From positions 1-56,446 of the forward strand of contig DAOTUD010000124.1 of the NCBI GenBank assembly GCA_034437275.1: 56,446 nucleotides of DNA. The letters are read 5' to 3'. The DNA comes from TC-15 sp034437275. Its GTDB lineage: Bacteria; Chloroflexota; Anaerolineae; Aggregatilineales; Aggregatilineaceae. Each line of letters begins with the position of its first letter. Position 1 is the first letter of the stretch. A program made the translations under genes and the position numbers. Positions 50,091-56,446 of the stretch are shown here, one piece after another. The notes beneath the pieces are model-generated. The model was not told where the DNA came from, searched no databases, and was given only the letters and a program-made list of their open reading frames with translations.

Positions 50091-50872
50091 GCTGCCGCCT
50101 CTGAGAATTGCGTGACACATACGCCGGGTTCGTCCAGCAGACGGTCCAGCCAGCGCCGCCAGCGTGCGCCGCGTGCGTTGAGCGTGCCGTCCGCGTGCAG
50201 CAAGCGCCAGGGATGCTGCACGAACACGACCGGGCACGCCCAGCGCGCGGCCAAGCGCAGCACGCGCCGCGTGTGCGGCCAGTCGCCGGCTTCCGGCCCG
50301 GCGAAATCCAGCAGCGTGATGTCGGTTGGCCAGCGGCCATCAGCGGGGGGGGCGAAGGGCAGCCCGCGCCCGCGCCGGAGCCGTCCCTGCCAGTGGGCGC
50401 GGCGCGTCCCGCCATGCACCGCCGCCCAACTGGAGCAGACCGCCCACCCCGCCGTCCGGAGCGCGTGCAGTCCCGCGGGGGACAGGTAATCGTGCGGGGG
50501 TACGGCCACATGCAGCGGGGCATCCGGCCACGCGGCGCGCAGCACGTCACGCCCGGCGCGCACGCGGTCGGCGATGGTGGCTGGCGATGCAGTGGCCCAC
50601 TCGCCGGGGTGATGGTGCAGCCCGTGCAGCAGGATCGCGGCCAGTCCGGCACGCTGCTGCGCCGCCAGCAGCGCGACAAGCTCTGGGTTGGCGCGGATAT
50701 CGACGGGATCATCCGGCAGCGGACCGCCCGGCGCAAAACGATAGGCCGCCACCGGGATCACGCCGCAGCACAGCGGTACGCCGCGCGTCCAGGCCGGGCC
50801 GTAGAGCGTCGCCACATCTGCCGGGCGCGTGGTGGCGCAAATGTCATCCACGCGAAGGATAACCTGCGTCAT
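50087..50872 (-). CDS. polysaccharide deacetylase-like / DUF2334-type protein
   Basis: 261 residues. VILRVDDIC at the start carries the DD pair, and HGLHHHPGEW near 85 carries the His motif of NodB-type deacetylases with a TIM-barrel-like fold; DUF2334 proteins share this plan. It likely removes acetyl groups from a glycan. There is no signal peptide. It overlaps both neighbours (28-29 bp with the gene upstream, ATGA with the one downstream), so it belongs to the polysaccharide operon. Confidence 0.68.
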   Translation of the reverse strand: MTQVILRVDDICATTRPADVATLYGPAWTRGVPLCCGVIPVAAYRFAPGGPLPDDPVDIRANPELVALLAAQQRAGLAAILLHGLHHHPGEWATASPATIADRVRAGRDVLRAAWPDAPLHVAVPPHDYLSPAGLHALRTAGWAVCSSWAAVHGGTRRAHWQGRLRRGRGLPFAPPADGRWPTDITLLDFAGPEAGDWPHTRRVLRLAARWACPVVFVQHPWRLLHADGTLNARGARWRRWLDRLLDEPGVCVTQFSEAAA

Positions 50873-51803
50873 GCAGCCACCTTTCGATCTGCTCGGCGGT
50901 GGGGCGGCGGACGGTCGCGTCGTAGCCCCACAGCGTGATCGGACGGTCGGCGTACTTGCGTCGGCGGAGCTTGCGCGCCAGATACACCCGCATGGAACGC
51001 ACGAAGATCAACGGAAGCTGCACCAGCAGCAGGGCCGGGATCAGGCTCGGCCAGTGGCGCGGGCGGCTCATACGCAGGAAAAACAGCGCGTGGTTGCGGA
51101 TGCGCAGGGTGGTTTGCCACGCGAAGCGCTTTTCGCCGGAGCGCCCGACCTGATGCACGACGCGGGCGCGCAGCGCGGTGATCGTGGTGTAGCCCCGGCG
51201 TTTGGCACGCAGGCAAAACTCGGCGTCCTCGAAATAGGCCACGTACAGCGGCTCCAGCCCGCCGATCTGTTCCCACACGGCGCGATGCGCCATCAGCGTG
51301 CAGCCCCACACGTAGTCGATCGGCAGCACGTCGCGCTCATCCAGCGATGGCGCGACCTGCCGCAGCCGGACGCGCCCCCACCAGAAGTTCAGGTCCCCGC
51401 CCAGGTCGTGCATATCCGGGCGCAGCGTGCGCTGCATCACCGGGCCAACCACGCCTGCGCCGGGGGTGTCCTGGGCGGCGCGCACCATCGCGGCCAGCGC
51501 ATCCGGGGCCAGCCACACGTCGTTATTGAGCAGCAGCACCCACTCCGCGCCGTGATCCAACGCCCAGCGCGCGCCCTGGTTGTTGGCGTGGACGTAGCCG
51601 GTGTTGGTGGCGTTGGCGATGATGTGCACGTCCGGGAAGTAGCGGCGCACCGCCGCGACCGTGCCATCCTGCGAGGCGTTATCGACCAGCACCACGCGCC
51701 GGTTCGCGTAGGTCTGCGTGCGGATCGATTGCAGGCAGGCCAGCGTATCGCGCAGGCCATTCCAGGTGACGACGACGAGCATAACCAGGGGATCGGCGCT
51801 CAA
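50844..51803 (-). CDS. glycosyltransferase family 2, rhamnosyltransferase-like
   Basis: 319 residues. GT-A fold with VVVTWNGLRDTLACLQS at the start, VLVDNASQDGT, NTGYVHANNQGARWAL and the metal motif LLLNNDVWL. The GCTLMAHRAVWEQIGGLEP and YFEDAEFCLRAKRRGY blocks are typical of rhamnosyltransferase-like GT2 enzymes. A hydrophobic stretch near 265-285 could anchor it to the membrane. Overlaps both neighbours in the operon. Confidence 0.92.
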   Translation of the reverse strand: MSADPLVMLVVVTWNGLRDTLACLQSIRTQTYANRRVVLVDNASQDGTVAAVRRYFPDVHIIANATNTGYVHANNQGARWALDHGAEWVLLLNNDVWLAPDALAAMVRAAQDTPGAGVVGPVMQRTLRPDMHDLGGDLNFWWGRVRLRQVAPSLDERDVLPIDYVWGCTLMAHRAVWEQIGGLEPLYVAYFEDAEFCLRAKRRGYTTITALRARVVHQVGRSGEKRFAWQTTLRIRNHALFFLRMSRPRHWPSLIPALLLVQLPLIFVRSMRVYLARKLRRRKYADRPITLWGYDATVRRPTAEQIERWLHDAGYPSRG

Positions 51804-53020
51804 TGGGTGTCCTTATCTTCTAAACCTACGGTCAGGTGGCAGGCGACGCGATACGCCGCTTCGAGTGCGTCCAGGCTGGCGGACCAGTCGAAGGCGGCCC
51901 GCACATGCTGCCGCCCGGCCCCGGCGACCTGTCGCCACACTGCGCGATCGCGTAGCAGCACCAGCACCGCGCCGGCATAGTCGCCGGGATCGTCCGCGAC
52001 CCGCAGCGCGCTGGCGGGGGCCGCGATCCCTTCGCCCCCGTGCGACGTGGTGACGACCGGGCGTCCGGCGGCCATCGCCTGGGCGACTTTGGTCACGACG
52101 CCGCCGCCGATCAGGGAGGGACACAGCGCCACGTCACACGCGGCCCACACCGCCGCCAGATCGGGCACGTAGCCGGGCACGTTCACGCGTGGATCACGGG
52201 CGGCGCGGCGCGTCAACCAGCGCGGCGGATACGCCCCGACGATCCACAGTTCCGCGCCGGGATGTGCCGCCTGCACGCGCGGCCAGACGCGGTCCAGCAG
52301 CCAGCGCGCGGCGGCCTGGTTGGCGACGCGGTCCAGCGCCCCGACGAACACACACCGGCCCGGCACCGCTGCATCCGGGGGCACGGCCAGCAGTGCGTCC
52401 AGCCCGATCCAGGGCGGCACGACGTGAATCCGTGCCGCGGGAGCCAGCCGTGCCAGGGCGATCCGGTCGGCGGCGGAGCGTGCCAGCACCACATCGGCGC
52501 GTGGCACGGCCCCTTGCTCGATGCGAATCACGCGGCGGGCTGCCCCTATTCTAGCCCATCCCCAGGGCAGCAGCGCAAGCTCGCGGGGGCGGACGATGTA
52601 CTCGGCGTCGAACGTGGCGAGGACGGTCCCGACGCCGGACGGCACAGCGTCCAGGTAGCGGCCCATTTCGGTCCAGGCCAGATGCACCACGTCGATGTGG
52701 TGATCGCGGCACACGGCGGGGAGGGCGGATCGCAGCGCGCGCTGTGTTCGCCGGCCCAATTGCAGCGGGTGCCGCCAGCCGCCTCGCCGCAGGTTGTCCA
52801 GCTTGTGCCCCCAGGTGTACGCGGGGGTAAGCACGGTCAGCGAGTCACAGCGGGCCGCCAGCGCGCCAACCTGCGACGTCGGCTCCCCGCGCCCGAAGCA
52901 GATCACCGCGAGGCGGTGGCCGCGCGCGCGCAAGCCCGCGACGACCTGCCAGAGATGCTGGCCGCCCGCGTGTGGAATCGCGGGGTGTGGCAGCCAGGGA
53001 GAGACGATCAGCACGTTCAT
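51800..53020 (-). CDS. glycosyltransferase family 4-like
   Basis: 406 residues. GT-B fold: VLIVSPWLPHPAIPHAGGQH at the start, CVFVGALDRVANQAAARWLL between the domains and the C-terminal nucleotide-sugar site CDVALCPSLIGGGVVTKVAQ with TTSHGGEGI. ATG 53020 overlaps the stop of the flippase gene by 4 bp (ATGA). The reading frame stays open far upstream only because of high GC. It transfers a sugar to the growing glycan. Confidence 0.9.
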   Translation of the reverse strand: MNVLIVSPWLPHPAIPHAGGQHLWQVVAGLRARGHRLAVICFGRGEPTSQVGALAARCDSLTVLTPAYTWGHKLDNLRRGGWRHPLQLGRRTQRALRSALPAVCRDHHIDVVHLAWTEMGRYLDAVPSGVGTVLATFDAEYIVRPRELALLPWGWARIGAARRVIRIEQGAVPRADVVLARSAADRIALARLAPAARIHVVPPWIGLDALLAVPPDAAVPGRCVFVGALDRVANQAAARWLLDRVWPRVQAAHPGAELWIVGAYPPRWLTRRAARDPRVNVPGYVPDLAAVWAACDVALCPSLIGGGVVTKVAQAMAAGRPVVTTSHGGEGIAAPASALRVADDPGDYAGAVLVLLRDRAVWRQVAGAGRQHVRAAFDWSASLDALEAAYRVACHLTVGLEDKDTH

Positions 53021-54303
53021 GCGGCGTGCCTTTCCCGCCAGAGCAGCACGCCCCACCCGGGCAGGACACTCAGCGCGGTGACGAGCGCCACGCCGGGCAG
53101 TTCCCAGCATGGGATGACCGTCCACGCGCCGAACGCCAGCACCCCGACGCCCAACGCCGATCCGAGCACCGGCCACCAGGGCGTGCCGGCGGCGTAATGC
53201 TTGAGGATCAACGGCTGGAGACTGCTGACCAGCACGAAACGCGGCAGCAGCACGAGTGCCATACGCCCGGCCTGTTCCCCGGACGCCCAGGTGTGCAGCG
53301 GGGGAGCCGCCAGCCCGACCGCGACCGCCGCCCCGATCCCGGCGGCGGCGATGACGCTCAACGCGACCGCGCGGCGCAGTGACCACGCGCGCAGCGCCCG
53401 CACGGTGGCCCGGTCCTGATGCGCGTGGGCATCCGCCCAGCGGGGATAGGCCGGCATCACCGCCGCAGCCACGATGACCGCGATCACGGCCTCCCACCCG
53501 CGCCCGGCGACGGTCAGCGCGGTGACGGCACCGGTCGCCAGCGGACGCACGGCGGCCCGTTCGATGAGCGTTTGCAGATGGGCCAGTCCCGCCGCCGCAC
53601 TCAGCGCGACCAGCGCGCGCAGCAGCGGGGTGAGGGGGATCGTGTGGGGTGGTGGGGTGACATCCGGGGGATCGACGGGCGTGCCAGCGCGGGTATACCA
53701 CGCCGCCAACGCCGCCCCCAACAGCACCGCGCCCAGCGCCGTGAGGGGCAGCGCCCGCGCCGCCGGTCCCGGCAGCAGCCCGTAGCCCGCCACCGTCAAC
53801 AGGCTGCCCGCCAGCAGCGTGATCCGCGCCCGCACCAGCCGGTCCCCGGCGATCAACACGCCGCGCCACAACCCGGCCAGCGCCGCCGGGATCACCTGCG
53901 CGCCCATTGCCGCGCCCATCCACGCGCTGAGGTTCGGCGACAGCCCGTCCGCCGCCGCCCACCCTGCGACGATCCCCCCGCTGAGCAGCGCAGCGAGCGC
54001 GCTGGCGAGTACGCTCAGCCGGGCGACGCGCCGCACCAAGTGCCGCACCGCAGGATCGCCGCCCGCCGCCCGCGCACGGTGAATCGCCGCCGGGAGCGCC
54101 AGCTCCAGCCCGGTGATCAGCACGGCGGCACTCGCGACCCAGGGCACGCCGCTCAACAGCAGAAACAGGTCGGTCTGGATGTCTGGCGACCAGCGCGCCA
54201 GCAGCACAAGCTGCCCGGCCAGCCCGCTGCCGACTTGCAGCGCCTGGAGCGCGGCCAACGTGCGGCCCCGTGCCGCGAGGTGCCCGCCCTTCACCGCCGC
54301 CAT
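53017..54303 (-). CDS. polysaccharide flippase-like membrane protein (MATE/MOP superfamily)
   Basis: 428 residues with 10-12 hydrophobic helices and no soluble domain. The helix spacing, together with its position in a polysaccharide operon next to an O-antigen ligase/polymerase, fits a Wzx/MurJ-type lipid-linked glycan flippase. The sequence is Ala/Leu-rich and diagnostic motifs are not readable by eye. ATG 54303 is taken as start; it overlaps the preceding gene by 13 bp. Confidence 0.7.
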   Translation of the reverse strand: MAAVKGGHLAARGRTLAALQALQVGSGLAGQLVLLARWSPDIQTDLFLLLSGVPWVASAAVLITGLELALPAAIHRARAAGGDPAVRHLVRRVARLSVLASALAALLSGGIVAGWAAADGLSPNLSAWMGAAMGAQVIPAALAGLWRGVLIAGDRLVRARITLLAGSLLTVAGYGLLPGPAARALPLTALGAVLLGAALAAWYTRAGTPVDPPDVTPPPHTIPLTPLLRALVALSAAAGLAHLQTLIERAAVRPLATGAVTALTVAGRGWEAVIAVIVAAAVMPAYPRWADAHAHQDRATVRALRAWSLRRAVALSVIAAAGIGAAVAVGLAAPPLHTWASGEQAGRMALVLLPRFVLVSSLQPLILKHYAAGTPWWPVLGSALGVGVLAFGAWTVIPCWELPGVALVTALSVLPGWGVLLWRERHAA

Positions 54304-56270
54304 ACCCAGTCGTCCCAGGTCTGCCGCGCCGCGTCCTGGCGGGCCTGCCAGTGGGCCGCCGCCTCCGCGTCGCCCTGCGCCAGCGCATAGACCGCCAGTG
54401 CGCCATAGGTGCGCGCGTAGTCCGGCAGCAGTGCGTCCGCCTGCTGGATGTCGGTCAGCGCGCCCGCTGCGTCGCCCATGTCCAGCCGCAGCAAGCCGCG
54501 ATCCAGCCACAGGTCGGGGTCGCGGGGACTGCGAGCCAGCGCCGCGTCATAGGCGGCTACTGCCTGCGCGGCGAGTTCCGGGCGGCGCGTGACGCTGTAC
54601 CAGCGCCGGTAGTGGAGCGCCTGTCGTTCCCGGTACGCGACGATAGCGGGATAATCGGCGGCCAGCGCATCGTGCACCGCCGCCCCGCGCGCCCACAGCG
54701 CCGGGTCGCCGTGCTGCGCGGCTCCGGCCCAGCGCCAGCCCAGCGCCAACCGGAACTCCTCCGGCACCGGCGACCACGCGGCGGCGCATTCCAGCCATAT
54801 CGCGGTGGACGACCACGCGGCGGGGTCCTGCGATGTTTCGCCCTGGTACGCGAACATGCCGGGCACGACCATGAACGCGGCGAGGAGCAGCGCGCCGCCC
54901 GCCAGCAGCACGCTCCCCAGCCGGCAGCGCGGGATGCGCGGAGCGTGTACCGGGCCGGGCCGGGCGTGCGCCATCCCGGCCAGCGTCCAGAACAGCAGCA
55001 CGCCCGCCGCACTCTCGAACGAGAACAGGTTGTTCACCAGATGCGCGACCAGCCCACCCAGGATCGCGGCGCGGAGGGATAAGCTCTGATTTAGCCCTTC
55101 CGTAAACGGAGAGGGGACTTTTTCACGGCCAGATTCCCCCTCTCTGCGTGTGGTGAGGGGGCCAGGGGGAGGGGTAAAAAAGCCCACCACGACCGGCCCC
55201 AACAGCGCGGCCAGCAGCCCCAGGTAGGCCGCCAGCCCGAGCAGCCCACTCTCGACCGCCACCGCGAGATACACGTTGTGCGCGCGCCCGCCGAGCGCTG
55301 CCGTCCTGCCGAATGGGGCCAGTTCCGGCGGCAGGTGCCACGCCAGCACCGGCTCGAACGTGGCCGGACCGTAGCCCAGCAGGGGCCGGTCCTGGATCGC
55401 GTCCAGGCTGGCGGCCCAGGCGTGCAGCCGAATTTGCACGGTCGCGCCCTTGCGGCGGAACAGCGAGGTGAGGGTTTGCAGCACGTGCGGCGCGTCGGAG
55501 GGCAGCGGCGGCAGCAGCGATAGGACCAGCAGCGCGATCCCGCCCAATGCCATGCCCGCCGCCAGCAGCGCCGTGAGCCGCCGCCGGTCCGCAATCCACA
55601 GCCGCGCCAGCCCAAACACGACCAGCCCGGCCATGCTCGCCAGCCAGCCCGCGCGCGAATAGGTGAAGACCAGGCACACCCCCAGCACGATCAGCAGCCC
55701 GGCGGCCCCTACGCGCCCCGGCCCCTCGACCAGACGCCACGCCGCCAGCGGCAGGACCACCGCCAAATACGCGGCCAGCAGGTTGGGATGGGCCAGGGTG
55801 CTGGCGACGCGCCCGATGGTGCGGCCTTCGTCCAGCCCCAGGACATCCCCCCCGGCGTATTGCAGCACGCCGTACCCGGCCACCGGCAGGCTGCCGAGCA
55901 GGATCGCGTGGACCACCCACTGCTGCTGCGGCGCGGTGACGAACTGCCGCCGCGCCAGCCCGAAGATCAGCACCCCGGCCAGCAGCAGCCACAGCCCGTT
56001 TCCCCAGGCCGGCTCGCCCCACAGGCTCCAGTGCGGCAGGATCGAGTGCGCGGTCGCCAGCCAGCGCACGCCCAGGTAACCCACGAGCCAGCGCTCGACG
56101 CGGGGGGCGGCCAGCCGGGGCACATCGCCGCGCCACAGCGCCATCCCCGCCAGCAGCCCGGCCCACACCAGGATCAGCGCGGTTTTGTCGGGTTCGTACT
56201 GCCATTTGCTGATGGGATTATAGGCCAGCGGCACGCTGATCAAGGCCGCCGCCCACAGCCATTTCGACAT
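54291..56270 (-). CDS. O-antigen ligase/polymerase-like protein with C-terminal tetratricopeptide-like region
   Basis: 659 residues. About 12 TM helices (1-470) with the periplasmic loop signature of the Wzy_C/O-antigen ligase family (RLHAWAASLDAIQDRPLLGYG and GGRAHNVYLAVAVESGLLG, near 280-345). The C-terminal ~150 residues form helical repeat pairs (DAALARSPRDPDLWLDRGLL). Residues ~364-393 are translated from dispersed repeat copy C, inserted in frame between two TM segments. It joins or polymerises lipid-linked glycans outside the membrane. CGGAGTG precedes the ATG. It heads the operon. Confidence 0.9.
   Translation of the reverse strand: MSKWLWAAALISVPLAYNPISKWQYEPDKTALILVWAGLLAGMALWRGDVPRLAAPRVERWLVGYLGVRWLATAHSILPHWSLWGEPAWGNGLWLLLAGVLIFGLARRQFVTAPQQQWVVHAILLGSLPVAGYGVLQYAGGDVLGLDEGRTIGRVASTLAHPNLLAAYLAVVLPLAAWRLVEGPGRVGAAGLLIVLGVCLVFTYSRAGWLASMAGLVVFGLARLWIADRRRLTALLAAGMALGGIALLVLSLLPPLPSDAPHVLQTLTSLFRRKGATVQIRLHAWAASLDAIQDRPLLGYGPATFEPVLAWHLPPELAPFGRTAALGGRAHNVYLAVAVESGLLGLAAYLGLLAALLGPVVVGFFTPPPGPLTTRREGESGREKVPSPFTEGLNQSLSLRAAILGGLVAHLVNNLFSFESAAGVLLFWTLAGMAHARPGPVHAPRIPRCRLGSVLLAGGALLLAAFMVVPGMFAYQGETSQDPAAWSSTAIWLECAAAWSPVPEEFRLALGWRWAGAAQHGDPALWARGAAVHDALAADYPAIVAYRERQALHYRRWYSVTRRPELAAQAVAAYDAALARSPRDPDLWLDRGLLRLDMGDAAGALTDIQQADALLPDYARTYGALAVYALAQGDAEAAAHWQARQDAARQTWDDWVWRR
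55091..55180 (+). repeat. dispersed repeat copy C inside the O-antigen ligase gene
   Basis: TTTAGCCCTTCCGTAAACGG at one end and AGGGGGAGGGGTAAAA at the other; about 13 nt shorter than copies A and B. The reading frame of the host gene stays open through it (30 residues). Confidence 0.8.
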
Positions 56271-56287
56271 AAGTCACTCCGATTTCT

Positions 56288-56318
56288 ACTATACCGTTTT
56301 TCGATAATTGCGATACAA
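56288..56318 (-). promoter_or_regulatory. candidate promoter of the polysaccharide operon
   Basis: On the minus strand TTGTAT then a 19-bp spacer then TATAGT (56293-56288), 18 bp before the ATG of the ligase gene. The match is moderate. A plus-strand TACAAT is present in the same gap. Confidence 0.4.
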
Positions 56319-56346
56319 TGGGGTGTGGCTACTTTGCGTTTTGACC

Positions 56347-56446
56347 TCATGCCGCCACACCTCCCAGCATGAGTTCCTCAGGCACAACATCAGGATGAAC
56401 TGAGCCGTAACGGTGTTCATGGACCTGATGGCGACGAAAGCGCTGA
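56347..56446 (-). CDS. possible 3' end of a gene entering from the right edge
   Basis: On the minus strand a frame enters at the edge and runs 32 codons to a TGA at 56349-56347, with a His/Arg-rich then acidic end (HEHRYGSVHPDVVPEEL). Codon use is normal for this genome. The other frames here are less protein-like. Too short to identify; it may be the last part of a gene upstream of the polysaccharide operon. Confidence 0.35.
   Translation of the reverse strand, partial: QRFRRHQVHEHRYGSVHPDVVPEELMLGGVAA

Overview
The window is about 56 kb of GC-rich bacterial chromosome. The gene content points to a member of the Chloroflexota, most likely Anaerolineae-like. The indicators are a SpoVS-type protein, a DivIC/FtsB-like septum protein, DUF2723, DUF309 and DUF6062 proteins, two sortases, lipoproteins, and exported proteins with long Thr/Pro linkers. 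This assignment is inference from gene content; no 16S gene is present. No complete transposase, phage module or CRISPR array is visible.

Layout. 0-8.3 kb: a TetR/MMPL exporter pair, an atypical SDR, pdxT, RNase J and a SpoVS-like gene. 8.3-12.5 kb: a DUF2723 membrane protein and an exported NHLRC2-like thioredoxin/NHL protein. 12.6-17.6 kb (minus strand): LUD protein, small Cys-rich protein, FGGY kinase, sortase, nitrilase-family hydrolase. 17.6-24 kb (plus): tRNA-Leu, a DivIC-like protein, DUF1028 and receiver-DUF309 proteins, then a tightly packed zinc-finger / FHA / PqqD-M50 protease / HEAT-like cluster. 24-30 kb: inositol monophosphatase family, adenine deaminase, DinB, a PflX-like radical SAM enzyme with an EF-like mini-protein, and DUF6062. 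30.2-30.8 kb: tRNA-Gly(UCC), then a CAU-anticodon tRNA split by a 273-nt group I intron of the Azoarcus tRNA-Ile type. 30.8-36 kb: a possible TIM-barrel protein, an aldo/keto reductase, a TIR-WD40 protein and a CNNM/HlyC transporter. 36-43 kb: a lipoprotein, rsmA with a G5/DUF348 protein, SRP RNA, a KaiC-like ATPase behind three exported Thr/Pro-rich proteins, and a parvulin-type lipoprotein. 43-48.9 kb: asnS-GNAT-GH1 operon, small genes and a second sortase. 49-56.3 kb: a surface-polysaccharide operon (ligase/polymerase, flippase, three glycosyltransferases, polysaccharide deacetylase-like protein) with overlapping genes.

The most notable items are: (1) the group I intron interrupting the CAU tRNA, with P1/IGS pairing, the conserved core blocks and the terminal G readable by eye; (2) a roughly 100-bp GC-rich dispersed repeat present three times, once in-frame inside the O-antigen-ligase-like gene and once forming the N-terminus of a glycosyltransferase; (3) the FHA / PqqD-M50 / HEAT cluster, which I do not recognise as a named system; (4) a TIR-WD40 protein. 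Several promoters read well as sigma70-type (TTGAC- or TTGCC- -35 boxes with 16-18 bp spacers).
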